This document shows, piece after piece, positions 33,223 to 42,623 of a DNA stretch of 64,000 nucleotides; within the stretch, counting starts at the first letter, position 1; every line of letters begins with the position of its first letter. Position numbers and translations under genes: made by a program. The notes under the pieces were generated by a model. The model ran no database searches. It worked only from the letters and a program-made list of their open reading frames with translations, and was not told the DNA's origin. Source of the DNA: JAADFF01 sp013153035 (GTDB lineage: Bacteria; Coprothermobacterota; Coprothermobacteria; Coprothermobacterales; JAADFF01); the NCBI GenBank assembly GCA_026184435.1, contig CP046447.1; one strand, written 5' to 3'.

Positions 33223-33231
33223 ATTATATCA
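33223..33231 (-). promoter_or_regulatory. Extended -10 promoter element upstream of efp
   Basis: The minus strand reads TGATATAAT at the pepP stop codon (TGA is part of the element). A weak TTGGAT lies 18 bases upstream. A start near 33216 would leave a 31-base leader with a good ribosome site before GTG 33185. It may give the efp-asp23-nusB group its own transcription inside the long run. Confidence 0.45.
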
Positions 33232-34296
33232 GAGCCTAAATATCTTATCCAATGAAGACAAAACAATAACCCCGTTTTCCGTCATCATAACATCGTCTTC
33301 AATTCTAACCCCAAACTCGCCTGGCAGATAAACACCAGGTTCAATAGTAAAGATAATATTCTTATCTATTATCTCATCAGACATATAAGAAACACGGGGC
33401 ATCTCATGTATTTCTATACCGATACCATGACCAAGTGAATGGGTAAAGTACTCAGCAAGCCCCTTATCTTTAAGATAATTCCTTGCAAGAGCATCAATTT
33501 CTTTAGCAGTCATACAACATTTAGCTCCACGAATAGCAGTTTCTTGAGCACCTTTAACGGCCTGCAAAACCTCTTCGGCCTTTTCAGAAATTTTTCCTAC
33601 AACAACCATACGGGTAAGGTCAGATACATACCCCTTATAAAAGGCACCCCAATCTATAACAATAACTTCTCCCTCCTTAACCTTTTTGTCGGATGCTACC
33701 CCATGTGGAAGTGCCCCTCTATAACCAGAGGCAACAATAATGTCAAAGCTCTCTTTATCTCCTCCTAATCTACGCATATGGTAACACAGTTCAGATGCTA
33801 TATCTCTTTCCGTTACCCCCGGTCTTATAATCTCTAACGTTTTCAAAAATGCATTTTGAGCTATATCTATAGCCTTTTCTATAAGAGTTCTTTCATATTC
33901 ATCCTTAACCATACGCATTTTGTAAAGATACTCGTCAGCACCTGAGAAAGTTTCAATCCAAGGAACAATCTCCCTAAGCTTATTAATGAATTTTACTGTA
34001 ATTACATTTTCTTCAATCCACAATTTCTTAATTTCCTTGAGATAGCTTGGAAGTTCTTCCCAAATCTTGGTAAACAAGATAACTTCTACACCATCCCAAA
34101 CTTCATCAGCTGCCTGAGTCGTGTAGCGACCATCAACGAGAAGCTTAATGCTTTCACCGGTAATAATAAGATAGCCTTCTCCTCCAGTAAATCCTGTCAG
34201 GTAATACAAGTGATGAGAGGTTGTTGTTAGATAAGCTTCCCCCTCCACAAGATTGAGCCTTTGTCTAAGAGTTTCGACCCTCTCCCTCACAAACAT
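33229..34296 (-). CDS. pepP: M24 family aminopeptidase (Xaa-Pro aminopeptidase type)
   Basis: Metallopeptidase removing N-terminal residues before proline. The 355 residues have a creatinase-like N-domain (YYLTGFTGGEGYLII) and a pita-bread domain. The metal ligands appear in VIDWGAFYKGYVSDLTRM (two Asp), SLGHGIGIEIHE (His), FTIEPGVYLPG (Glu) and GVRIEDDVMM (Glu). ATG 34296 sits very close to GAGGG; GTG 34290, six bases after GAGGG, may be the true start. pepP-efp is a frequent pair. Confidence 0.93.
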   Translation of the reverse strand: MFVRERVETLRQRLNLVEGEAYLTTTSHHLYYLTGFTGGEGYLIITGESIKLLVDGRYTTQAADEVWDGVEVILFTKIWEELPSYLKEIKKLWIEENVITVKFINKLREIVPWIETFSGADEYLYKMRMVKDEYERTLIEKAIDIAQNAFLKTLEIIRPGVTERDIASELCYHMRRLGGDKESFDIIVASGYRGALPHGVASDKKVKEGEVIVIDWGAFYKGYVSDLTRMVVVGKISEKAEEVLQAVKGAQETAIRGAKCCMTAKEIDALARNYLKDKGLAEYFTHSLGHGIGIEIHEMPRVSYMSDEIIDKNIIFTIEPGVYLPGEFGVRIEDDVMMTENGVIVLSSLDKIFRL

Positions 34297-34299
34297 CCC

Positions 34300-34599
34300 T
34301 CACTTTCCTTTAAATGGATCCACTACTCCCACATCTGTAGGATCCTGTTCTTTTACTTGTATATGATAACGCTGAGCAACAACATTTTCTATTTCTTTTA
34401 TCTTATCTTCTGGTATCTGAAGCTTTTCAATTGCATATCGTTTTTGCAAAACTTTTATCTGGGCATCTGGGGTCTCATATTTACTAACCATGCGTAATAT
34501 GTAAGAATTATACCCTCCTGTAAAGATAATCGATGTGGAAAATAGAAGACTAATAATTGTCAATACTATCAATAATAACACCCAACTTTTTTCAGTCAT
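34300..34599 (-). CDS. Small membrane protein at the end of the type IV pilus operon
   Basis: 99 residues, not recognised. It has one strong hydrophobic N-terminal segment (SWVLLLIVLTIISLLFSTSIIF, about 5-26; quoted in part), then a charged soluble part without cysteines ending in VVDPFKGK. The ATG overlaps the pilO stop by four bases, so it belongs to the pilus operon and takes the position PilP has in proteobacteria, although no lipoprotein cysteine or PilP motif is seen. Confidence 0.7.
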   Translation of the reverse strand: MTEKSWVLLLIVLTIISLLFSTSIIFTGGYNSYILRMVSKYETPDAQIKVLQKRYAIEKLQIPEDKIKEIENVVAQRYHIQVKEQDPTDVGVVDPFKGK

Positions 34600-35174
34600 T
34601 TCCCTTCACCTCCCATTACTACAACGGGAAATTGCATTTTAAATGATAAAGTGTATGGATAATTTTCTCCTTGGGAATATTTAATGCTAACATTGGATAA
34701 CATGATCATCTTATCCGCATTTTCTATACGCTTAAGCATATTTATAACGCCGTTGTATGTTTTGGGGCCCTTAACACCATCAACGCTAACAATAACTATA
34801 CCCCACATAGGATTCTTTTTGTCTTTAGCAATTTTACTAACTTTTACACTTTTAAATTCAGAAGCACCAACATTTTCCATAAGAGATTTCACATACTTAA
34901 ACAAGAATGAATCAATCTCATACTCTGGCCTGCTACCATCAATAAAAAGTACAGAAGCCTTATCGGCTATCTCTTGAAGTTTTTCCACTTCTTCTGCCAA
35001 CTTCTTCTCATCTATTTGACTAATAAGACGATTTTTTTCTGTGAGAACATCAACTGTTGTCATATTCGTACGATACGTGTCTAGTTCAGAAGACATATAT
35101 TTGTAGAGAACAAAAATAGCTACCAATAAAAGCAACATGACAATAACATGTTTATTTTCTTCAAACCACTTCAT
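34596..35174 (-). CDS. pilO: Type IV pilus inner-membrane assembly protein PilO-like
   Basis: 192 residues with one N-terminal membrane helix (VIVMLLLLVAIFVLYKYM, about 10-27), a short coiled coil and a ferredoxin-like periplasmic/extracellular domain (VIVSVDGVKGPKTYNGVINMLKRI, quoted in part). Sequence identity to PilO is weak, but position after pilM and pilN, topology and length support the call. It bridges PilN and the outer parts of the machine. Overlaps pilN by four bases. Confidence 0.78.
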   Translation of the reverse strand: MKWFEENKHVIVMLLLLVAIFVLYKYMSSELDTYRTNMTTVDVLTEKNRLISQIDEKKLAEEVEKLQEIADKASVLFIDGSRPEYEIDSFLFKYVKSLMENVGASEFKSVKVSKIAKDKKNPMWGIVIVSVDGVKGPKTYNGVINMLKRIENADKMIMLSNVSIKYSQGENYPYTLSFKMQFPVVVMGGEGK

Positions 35175-35800
35175 TTGTTCTCACCTTCTTTCACATTCTG
35201 TTTCCAGCCCAATAGTAGATTTACGCTATAAGTCCACTCGTTTTCTTGAGACTGGGAGATAGAAGACAGATTTATGGGCAAAACCTTAGCATTTTTCACA
35301 TAGAGATATGGCGATGCAGCAAATGCATCGATAAGCTGAGGAGCATCCAAATAGCTATCGGATACAATTTTCAGGGAAAGCCTTACACTATCTCCATTAA
35401 CCGAGAGATTTATACCACCTTGAACTGTAGATCCCTTCGGCAAACGCTTTCTTATTTCATCTAGCACAATAGATAATTTAGGTTGCATATCAATAATGGT
35501 ATAAGTATTATCAATAAACTTCATAATAGTTTCCTTCTGCTTAATTACCTGATTAAATTTGACTTCCTTGGGCTTCAATGAGGCATAAGTGCTGTTTAGA
35601 GAGTCGATTTTTTTAGCAAGAGATTTATTTACCATCTTCATAGTAATAATAGGAGCCAGTGTCATAACAATAATTAAAATAACGGATACCCAGAAAGTAG
35701 TCCAACTTATGCCAACTTGTCTTCTTATAAACTTAGGACCATCTAATAAATTAAGACGAATAACAGTAAAGTTACTACTACCTTTCTTCTTCATATTCAT
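35171..35800 (-). CDS. pilN: Type IV pilus assembly protein PilN-like
   Basis: 209 residues. A basic cytoplasmic N-terminus with FTVIRLNLLDGP carries the PilM-binding INLL-type motif, followed by one membrane helix (about 33-52) and a coiled-coil/ferredoxin-like domain. ATG 35800 overlaps the pilM stop (ATGA). Works with PilM and PilO as the alignment complex. Confidence 0.82.
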   Translation of the reverse strand: MNMKKKGSSNFTVIRLNLLDGPKFIRRQVGISWTTFWVSVILIIVMTLAPIITMKMVNKSLAKKIDSLNSTYASLKPKEVKFNQVIKQKETIMKFIDNTYTIIDMQPKLSIVLDEIRKRLPKGSTVQGGINLSVNGDSVRLSLKIVSDSYLDAPQLIDAFAASPYLYVKNAKVLPINLSSISQSQENEWTYSVNLLLGWKQNVKEGENK

Positions 35801-36900
35801 CGAGAATCCCCTCCTCCTGCCAAGCTTGGCAGCATATCAACATATTCCCACAAAGCAAGACCAAAGGCCGTAGATACAAGCGGGGATATTTCATACAAAA
35901 CATCCGAATGAAGTCTTTCGGCATCCATTGGTTCAAGATATGAAAGAGTTCTATTTTTTGTAATAGGAAATCCTAACTCTTCGGAAAGCAATGTATCAAA
36001 TCCTTTTAGAAGGGCTCCTCCACCAGAAATAATACCTGTAAATTTACCCCCACCAGAGGAAATGTTAGATTGGTAATATGCAATTACCCTATGAATCTCC
36101 CTAATAAGACTTTTCATAGCTCCGGCAATAATATTTTTCAGTTGCTGATTTTCTTCCTCTTCCAGAATATTTCTTTGATTAAGAAGATACTCTGCTTCTC
36201 TTTCGCTGATACCTTTAAACTCACTAACCTGTCTAACAAACATACTTGCTCCCATATCGATAAGACGAGTATATGCAAGCGTACCGTTCTCGAAAAAGCT
36301 GATCGTAGTTGTCTTACTACTAATATTAAGAAGCACGTACGTTAGCTCAAGGTCTTCTTCGTTGGTAAGAAGATATAGTGTACGAGCTTCAGCCAATAAC
36401 TCCGCATCAGCCGCAATAACACTGAGTCCTAAGGACTTAAACACTTCAATATAAGGATCTACATGTTCTTTCTTAACAGCAGCAAATAATACATCATAAA
36501 CATTACCTTTTTCGGACATTCGCGTACCCAACACCTGAAAGTCGAAATATAATTTTTCTACTGGGGTGGATAACTCTGACTGGATATCATCTCTAATAAA
36601 TTCAAACATAACAGGTTTTTTCTGAGATATGTTTGCCGGCACCTGAATAATCTTTATAATTGTCTGTTCTCCCGGCACACCCATAACAACATTCTTCCCT
36701 TGAAACACATAGGCTTCAAGCACCTGGGAAATTGCTCTCTTAAACACTTCTGGATTTACCAGAAGTCCATTGGCAATAGCCCCTTTAGGAACAGGAAAAT
36801 GAGCAACCTCAGATACAAGCAGCTTTTTCCCTTTTTTCACCAATTCCACCGCCTTGATGAAATGATCACCAAGGTCTAATCCAATCACACTTGATCTCAT
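35797..36900 (-). CDS. pilM: Type IV pilus assembly protein PilM
   Basis: Actin-like cytoplasmic ATPase that binds PilN. The 367 residues show VIGLDLGDHFIKAVEL (phosphate 1), VVMGVPGEQTIIKIIQVP, VLLNISSKTTTISFFENG (phosphate 2), FTGIISGGGALLKGFDTLLS (adenosine) and a 1C-like subdomain. ATG 36900; separated from pilD by 14 bases. Confidence 0.93.
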   Translation of the reverse strand: MRSSVIGLDLGDHFIKAVELVKKGKKLLVSEVAHFPVPKGAIANGLLVNPEVFKRAISQVLEAYVFQGKNVVMGVPGEQTIIKIIQVPANISQKKPVMFEFIRDDIQSELSTPVEKLYFDFQVLGTRMSEKGNVYDVLFAAVKKEHVDPYIEVFKSLGLSVIAADAELLAEARTLYLLTNEEDLELTYVLLNISSKTTTISFFENGTLAYTRLIDMGASMFVRQVSEFKGISEREAEYLLNQRNILEEEENQQLKNIIAGAMKSLIREIHRVIAYYQSNISSGGGKFTGIISGGGALLKGFDTLLSEELGFPITKNRTLSYLEPMDAERLHSDVLYEISPLVSTAFGLALWEYVDMLPSLAGGGDSR

Positions 36901-36914
36901 ACACTAGCCCCCCT

Positions 36915-37706
36915 TTATATAAAGAACAAACGTCTATACCACAAAATAATGGGTATACCATAAAACCATGCCAAAACAGCACCCCAGAGCATAAAAGGAC
37001 CAAAGGGAACAACATGTTTTGATTCACCTTTAAATATTTTCGTCATGAGCATAAAAACAATACCAACCAAAGCACCTAAACCAAAGGCTATAAAAAACCA
37101 TGGTACGATTTTAGGAAAACCTAAAAACCAACCAATGATAGGGGATAATTTAACATCTCCCTCTCCCATACCATCGGGTACAAGATAATAAATAATAAGG
37201 AAAAACACAAGTAAAACAAGAGAGCCAATAACACGATTTCTAATATCTAGCAGAGTTTCCCAGCCTAAAGCAAAAGCAAACAAAGTCCATGCAACTTCAA
37301 ACACAGCCATAGGCAAGAGAATCTTATTTGGAAGTATATAAAGTTGCATATCTATAACGCTGAGCACTATAGCAAAATAACCAAACACCAGCACCTCAAC
37401 AAAGGCATCAATACCTTGTGGAAATACAAGAACAAAAACTATTACCGTCCACAAGCCTGTGATAAATTCAATAGCAGGATACAAAGGTGAAATTCTCTTA
37501 CCACAATAACGACATTTTCCACCTAACATAATATAACTAAGAATTGGAATCATGTCATACCAAGCAAGTTTATGACCACAATAAGGACATTTACTCGGTG
37601 GATAAACAATACTTTCTCCTCTAGGAATACGATAAATAACAACATTAAGAAAACTACCAATTGAAGCACCTATTAAAAATATAAGTAGCAAAATTATGTA
37701 ATACAC
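36915..37706 (-). CDS. pilD: Prepilin peptidase/N-methyltransferase
   Basis: Membrane aspartic protease that cleaves type III signal peptides and methylates pilins. The 263 residues contain GSFLNVVIYRIPRGES, the zinc cysteines Cys40, 43, 65 and 68, and the two catalytic aspartates in SVIDMQLYILPN (Asp119) and GEGDVKL (Asp184). Eight hydrophobic segments are visible. The methyltransferase domain is present, so it is a full-length bifunctional type. Confidence 0.94.
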   Translation of the reverse strand: MYYIILLLIFLIGASIGSFLNVVIYRIPRGESIVYPPSKCPYCGHKLAWYDMIPILSYIMLGGKCRYCGKRISPLYPAIEFITGLWTVIVFVLVFPQGIDAFVEVLVFGYFAIVLSVIDMQLYILPNKILLPMAVFEVAWTLFAFALGWETLLDIRNRVIGSLVLLVFFLIIYYLVPDGMGEGDVKLSPIIGWFLGFPKIVPWFFIAFGLGALVGIVFMLMTKIFKGESKHVVPFGPFMLWGAVLAWFYGIPIILWYRRLFFI

Positions 37707-37718
37707 GGGTTACCCTCC

Positions 37719-38942
37719 TTATAGATTCATCTGACTTATCATGCTGAATATTGGCAAATATATAGAAACAATAGCAGTACCAACCATTAAAGCAAGAACA
37801 AGGACAGTAATTGGCTCCATAGCAGAAGCTAACGCCTCTACAGCTGCATCAACCTCCTCTTCATAATACGAAGCCATCTTTTCTAGCATCTTGTCAAGAG
37901 AACCAGATGCTTCACCTATTCTTACCATATTGATAAACATAGGGGGAAATAGATCGGGATATTGACTCATTGCTGCCGATATACGGCTACCACCTTTAAC
38001 CTTAGAAATGATATCGGCAATAGCCTCCTCGTATACTTTATTACCCATAACATCTTTCAAATTGTCAAGTGCTTCTGTAGGCGAAATACCACTTCTTACC
38101 ATTGTGGCAAAGTTCGATGCAAATTGAGCTAAAATAGACGTACGGGTTAATCTTCCAAACAATGGCATCTTCAATTTTAACCTGTGCCAATATTTCCCTC
38201 CAAGTTTGAAGCCCAACATACCAAAATAGTTAAGGACAAATATAAGAACTATTACTCCAACCATCCATGGCCAATATTTAATAATAAATCTTGCCAAACC
38301 TATCATAAATGTCGTAAGAGCTGGCATCTTCTTAATACCAAAATCCTTAAACATCTGTTCGAATTTAGGAATAATGAAGATTACAATACCTAAAAATATA
38401 GCAAGAGAAATACTGAGAACAACTATGGGATACGTCATAGCACCTTTAATCTTACGCCTAATAGTCATATTTTTCTCCAGCAAAGTAGCAACGTCATTTA
38501 AAGCTTTTTCCAGATGGCCTGTCACCTGGGCTGCTTTAATAATGTTAGGGTACATAGGCGGAAAAACTCCAGAATACATAGCAAGAGCATCACCAAAGGT
38601 AGTATCGCCTCTACGGACCATGTTAGCAATTTCAGTAAATACCTGTCTCAAATACGGATCTTGTATCTGTTGTGCAACAATATCAAGAGATTCTACAAGC
38701 TGCATACCTGATTCAATCATTGTAGCCAGCTGTCGAGTAGCGAGAGTCAAAGCCTTGAGAGAAACCTTTTTCCTGAATACCTTTCCAGACGAAGATGTTT
38801 GAACTGTTTCTTTTAGGGATAGAACCTGCGTTATTCCCATATCCATAAGTTTTTCCAAAGCTACCCTACGAGAAGGGGCTTCAATAACCCCTTTAACTGT
38901 TCCAAATGCCCCTTTTTTCGCAACATACTTGTAATATGGCAT
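37719..38942 (-). CDS. pilC: Type IV pilus inner-membrane platform protein PilC
   Basis: 407 residues of the GspF/PilC family: two homologous halves, each ending in membrane helices. AAQVTGHLEKALNDVATLLEK and RIGEASGSLDKMLEKMASYYEEE are the repeated family signatures. Three strong hydrophobic segments (about 170-190, 220-240 and near the C-terminus) anchor it. It couples the PilB/PilT motors to pilus assembly. Confidence 0.94.
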   Translation of the reverse strand: MPYYKYVAKKGAFGTVKGVIEAPSRRVALEKLMDMGITQVLSLKETVQTSSSGKVFRKKVSLKALTLATRQLATMIESGMQLVESLDIVAQQIQDPYLRQVFTEIANMVRRGDTTFGDALAMYSGVFPPMYPNIIKAAQVTGHLEKALNDVATLLEKNMTIRRKIKGAMTYPIVVLSISLAIFLGIVIFIIPKFEQMFKDFGIKKMPALTTFMIGLARFIIKYWPWMVGVIVLIFVLNYFGMLGFKLGGKYWHRLKLKMPLFGRLTRTSILAQFASNFATMVRSGISPTEALDNLKDVMGNKVYEEAIADIISKVKGGSRISAAMSQYPDLFPPMFINMVRIGEASGSLDKMLEKMASYYEEEVDAAVEALASAMEPITVLVLALMVGTAIVSIYLPIFSMISQMNL

Positions 38943-38956
38943 GAATCATCATCTCC

Positions 38957-40018
38957 TTACATGCCAAGATAACGGTTAAAGTCGTTAAGAGAATGCACAT
39001 AATGAAGGGCCTCATCATAATCAACAAGTCCTCTCTTAACAAGCATAGCAAGAGCCTTATCCATGGGCTGCATGCCTTCAGAAGCACCCATCTGGATATG
39101 GCTAAGTATTTGATGTGTTTTTCCTTCCCTAATAAGAGACCTAATGGCAGAGTTGGCAATCATAATCTCGGCAGCCAAAACTCTTCCTCTACCATCTGCT
39201 CTCTTAAGCAATCTCTGTGAAATAACCGCCAAAAGAACAGATGCCAACTGTATTCTTACCTGAGGTTGCTGGTGAGGTGGAAATACATCTACAATTCTGT
39301 CGATCGTTTGAGCAGCAGAATTCGTATGAACTGTAGCAAACACAAGATGACCGGTCTCCGCTAATGTCAAAACCGTTTGAATGGTCTCCAAATCTCTCAT
39401 CTCACCAACCATAACAACATCGGGATCCTCACGAAGAGCGGCCCTAAGGGCATTGGCAAAACTTAAAGTATCAGCCCCAACCTCTCTTTGATTAACCATA
39501 GACTTACCATGTCTAAACACATATTCTATAGGATCTTCAATAGTCAGAATATGATAAGGATATGTGATATTAATCTGCTGAATCATCGCGGCGAGGGTAG
39601 TAGATTTACCTGATCCCGTAGGCCCCGTAACAAGAATGAGACCTTGTCTTTTGTGGATTAAATCTTTAACGACATCTGGCAGCCCCAAATCGTCTATATG
39701 CGGAACTTCAAATGGTATACGACGGAGTGCCGCCGCCACAGTTGCCCTCTGTCTATATGCATTAACCCTATAACGACCTAGACCGGGAATTCCGAACGAA
39801 AAGTCTATTTCTCCTTGAGATTCGAATTTCTGTATTTGAACTTCATTCATAATCTGATACACAATATTTCTCGTATCTTCAGGTGTTAATCTGTCTTCGC
39901 CATATGTCACTAATTCACCATTGACACGATATACAGGAGCCCTACCAACAGTAATATGCAAATCTGAAGCTCCCAACTCTTGCATCTCTCGGAGCAGTTC
40001 TACAATGTCATATTTCAT
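38957..40018 (-). CDS. pilT: Twitching motility retraction ATPase PilT
   Basis: 353-residue hexameric ATPase that depolymerises the pilus. Visible are SDLHITVGRAPVYRVNG, Walker A TGPTGSGKSTT (131-141), the Asp box TIEDPIEYVF, Walker B EDPDVVMVGEMRD, the His box TGHLVFATVHTNSA and the AIRSLIREGKTHQI element of retraction ATPases. Located 12 bases after pilB. Its presence implies retractile pili and twitching or DNA uptake. Confidence 0.96.
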   Translation of the reverse strand: MKYDIVELLREMQELGASDLHITVGRAPVYRVNGELVTYGEDRLTPEDTRNIVYQIMNEVQIQKFESQGEIDFSFGIPGLGRYRVNAYRQRATVAAALRRIPFEVPHIDDLGLPDVVKDLIHKRQGLILVTGPTGSGKSTTLAAMIQQINITYPYHILTIEDPIEYVFRHGKSMVNQREVGADTLSFANALRAALREDPDVVMVGEMRDLETIQTVLTLAETGHLVFATVHTNSAAQTIDRIVDVFPPHQQPQVRIQLASVLLAVISQRLLKRADGRGRVLAAEIMIANSAIRSLIREGKTHQILSHIQMGASEGMQPMDKALAMLVKRGLVDYDEALHYVHSLNDFNRYLGM

Positions 40019-40030
40019 AATATCCCCCCT

Positions 40031-41863
40031 TTACACCTCAAGTGAAGAAACCACTCTTGTAACTTCATCAACGGTAGTAAGTCCTTTGAACACTTTTAGC
40101 ATACCATCTTGTAGAAGTGTACGAGCTCCCTTAGCTGTTGCCACTCGCTTTATTTCAGCTCCTGAAGCACGGTCAAGTATTAGCCTTCGAATATCCTCAT
40201 CTACAACCAACAGTTCATGTATAGCCAACCTCCCTTTATATCCTGTTCCACTACATTTAGGACAACCTCTACCCTTAAAATATCGTGGTTCATAACCAAG
40301 CTGGACTAAACTCTGTTCTGCTTCTTCCAGAGCCAGTGGCATCTCTGGTTTACCTATAGGTGCTTTACAACTATCGCATATCCTTTTAACAAGTCGCTGA
40401 GCTAAAACACCTATTAAAGATGATGCTATAAGAAAGGGCTCTATACCCATATCAATAAGTCTCATGGGAGCAGAAAACGAATCATTGGTATGAATCGTAG
40501 AAAGCACAAGGTGACCTGTCAAAGCAGCGTGCATAGCAATTTCAGCTGTCTCCTTGTCACGAATCTCACCTACAAGAATGATGTCTGGATCTTGTCTTAG
40601 AAAAGATCGCAATGCAGTAGCAAATGTTAAACCAGCCTTGGGATTAACTTGAACCTGATTAATTCCTGGCATTTCATACTCTACAGGATCTTCGGCTGTC
40701 ATAATATTAACAGAGATATCGTTAAGCTCATTGAGAGCGGCATATAGTGTTGTAGATTTACCTGAACCTGTCGGACCGGAAACAAGTATCATACCGTATG
40801 GTTGATGGATAAGCGTTCTAAAACTCTGGAGGACATCAGGTTCAAAACCAATATTATCAAGATTAAGAAGTGAAGGATCTTTTCGAAGCAACCTCAGCAC
40901 AACCTTCTCTCCATGAACAGTAGGAAGTGTGGAGACACGAACATCAACATTAATGCTACTACCTGGTAATTTTGTAGTGAAACGGCCATCGAGTGGCTTT
41001 CTATGTTCGGTGACATCCATGTTTGCCATAACCTTAATACGAGCAACTATACTCCTTTTATAGTAAGCAACATTTTCATTAAATGTTATATGCTCTTTCA
41101 GAGTACCATCTACCCTAAAACGAATACGAAGCGAATTTTTTAAGGGTTCAATATGTATATCACTGGCTCCCTCAAGAAGAGCTGTTCTGAGCATGTTATT
41201 AACAAACTCTACAATAGGTCCAGAAACTTCCTCTTCCGCTCTGCGTTCCTCTTCTGAAATATCAATATCTCCTATATCTGCTAATCTGGCTCCGTAAACA
41301 ATTTGAATAATATAGTCAAAATCTTTTTCCGGTATATAGTAAGCTCGTATAGTATCAAACTGACCTTCAAAGGCTCTCTTAATATAGTCTTCTGCCTCAA
41401 GATTCCATGGATCGGCAAAGGCAACTTCTAGTTCTCTAATAACAGAACCACTAGGGGTTGGATTTTCTAGTATACGTATGGGCAATACTCCATAATCTTC
41501 GGCTTTCTCTCGAGGTATCTTATTCAGCAGTAGTTCCTCTCCCATGGATTCAACTTCTTCTTTAATCTCTAATATCTTTTCTTTAGAAATTAAATCATAA
41601 CCGAAATAGTCAGCAATCATTTGAGCCAAACTTTCTTCGGTAATACCAAATATCTCCATGAATACTTCGAGCGGTGACTTCTGCAATTTTTCATCTTCTA
41701 CATCTTCCATAGCACGGGCTATCTCGGACTTTATGATATCGGGAGTCATCAAACTAATAAGAGAGGGATTTTTTCTTATTGCCTCAGAATATTTGGCAGC
41801 ATTTTCTCCAAAGTATAGCAGCATACTAATAATAGGATCGATATAACGATCAAGACGCGACAT
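40031..41863 (-). CDS. pilB: Type IV pilus extension ATPase PilB
   Basis: 610-residue GspE/PilB family ATPase. An N-terminal MshEN-like part (to about 200) is followed by the N2 domain, Walker A SGPTGSGKSTTLY, TAEDPVEYEMPGINQVQVN, Walker B QDPDIILVGEIRD and the tetracysteine zinc motif CDSCKAP...CPKCSGTGYKGR near the C-terminus, which marks extension ATPases. Starts the pil genes 33 bases after yqeG; GGGGAGGT precedes the ATG. Confidence 0.96.
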   Translation of the reverse strand: MSRLDRYIDPIISMLLYFGENAAKYSEAIRKNPSLISLMTPDIIKSEIARAMEDVEDEKLQKSPLEVFMEIFGITEESLAQMIADYFGYDLISKEKILEIKEEVESMGEELLLNKIPREKAEDYGVLPIRILENPTPSGSVIRELEVAFADPWNLEAEDYIKRAFEGQFDTIRAYYIPEKDFDYIIQIVYGARLADIGDIDISEEERRAEEEVSGPIVEFVNNMLRTALLEGASDIHIEPLKNSLRIRFRVDGTLKEHITFNENVAYYKRSIVARIKVMANMDVTEHRKPLDGRFTTKLPGSSINVDVRVSTLPTVHGEKVVLRLLRKDPSLLNLDNIGFEPDVLQSFRTLIHQPYGMILVSGPTGSGKSTTLYAALNELNDISVNIMTAEDPVEYEMPGINQVQVNPKAGLTFATALRSFLRQDPDIILVGEIRDKETAEIAMHAALTGHLVLSTIHTNDSFSAPMRLIDMGIEPFLIASSLIGVLAQRLVKRICDSCKAPIGKPEMPLALEEAEQSLVQLGYEPRYFKGRGCPKCSGTGYKGRLAIHELLVVDEDIRRLILDRASGAEIKRVATAKGARTLLQDGMLKVFKGLTTVDEVTRVVSSLEV

Positions 41864-41896
41864 CTTAAGACCTCCCCACTAACACTTGATATATAT

Positions 41897-42391
41897 CTAT
41901 TTTACACTTGAAAGTATTTTTTTGGCTATAAAACTTCGTTCAAGAATTCTAAACAATTTGGTATGGGGACCATCGCGTCTCGAAAGTGGTTTTACAAGTA
42001 CAAAAGAAGTACCAGCCAGCCTTGCCATAAGAACATCTGTAAAAATTTGATCACCTATAACACATGTTTCATCAGGCGAATAACCATAGCGAATAAGCAC
42101 TTTCCATAATGCTAATGGAGAAGGCTTTAAAGCCATATAGTAAACAGGAACGTTAACAATAAATCTCGAGATAAGGGCCCTTAAAAACCATGTGTTTGAT
42201 AGCACAACAATATCCATATTCATCTTTTTAGCTTTTACAATCCATTCCTTTACCTCAAGTTCCACATTAAAATCTCCATAAGGAGATAGCGTATTATCCA
42301 AATCCAAAACAACAAATCGAATGCCCTTTTCGTAAAGCAAATCCGGAGAGATATCACTCAGTTTGTCTATAACCATCCCAATCCTCTTCAT
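41897..42391 (-). CDS. yqeG: YqeG family HAD-type phosphatase
   Basis: 164-residue HAD IIIA phosphatase, the family that includes phosphatidylglycerophosphate phosphatases. Motif I is VVLDLDNTLSPYG (Asp30, Asp32), motif II VLSNTW, a Lys at ALKPSP and motif III CVIGDQIFTDV. It could dephosphorylate the product of PgsA, whose gene is in the window but in another unit. Starts inside the end of the preceding small gene (38-base overlap); ATG 42376 is an alternative start. Confidence 0.88.
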   Translation of the reverse strand: MKRIGMVIDKLSDISPDLLYEKGIRFVVLDLDNTLSPYGDFNVELEVKEWIVKAKKMNMDIVVLSNTWFLRALISRFIVNVPVYYMALKPSPLALWKVLIRYGYSPDETCVIGDQIFTDVLMARLAGTSFVLVKPLSRRDGPHTKLFRILERSFIAKKILSSVK

Positions 42392-42623
42392 AAGGCTTTA
42401 TCACCACCGATTTTATTTTGCCATCAACAATAAGATCTCCCACCATGGCAAGTAAAACATTGAGTCTATAACCTGTCAAACCATAAACAATAACTGTATG
42501 CCTATGTCCCTTATGTGTTTGAAGCATCACTCCAGCATTGTCTTCAGCTTCAAGCAAGGATTGAATATCACCAACATGCGGTAAATCAACTTCTATATAC
42601 ATTACCCAATACTCATTTTTCAC
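42354..42623 (-). CDS. Small DUF4911-like protein
   Basis: About 89 residues. GTG 42623 has GGAGGG at seven bases and overlaps the mltG stop by 11 bases. MYIEVDLPHVGDIQSLLEAE, TVIVYGLTGYRLNVLLAMV and IKSVVIKPYEEDW suggest a ferredoxin-like beta-alpha-beta fold; this resembles the short DUF4911 proteins found near yqeG/yqgF-type genes in Clostridia, but I cannot confirm it. Function unknown. Confidence 0.55.
   Translation of the reverse strand: MKNEYWVMYIEVDLPHVGDIQSLLEAEDNAGVMLQTHKGHRHTVIVYGLTGYRLNVLLAMVGDLIVDGKIKSVVIKPYEEDWDGYRQTE

Noticed and set aside
41864..41896. Promoter before pilB
   Set aside because: ATATATATC is present between yqeG and pilB but without a -35 box or TGn extension; the genes are more likely read through.
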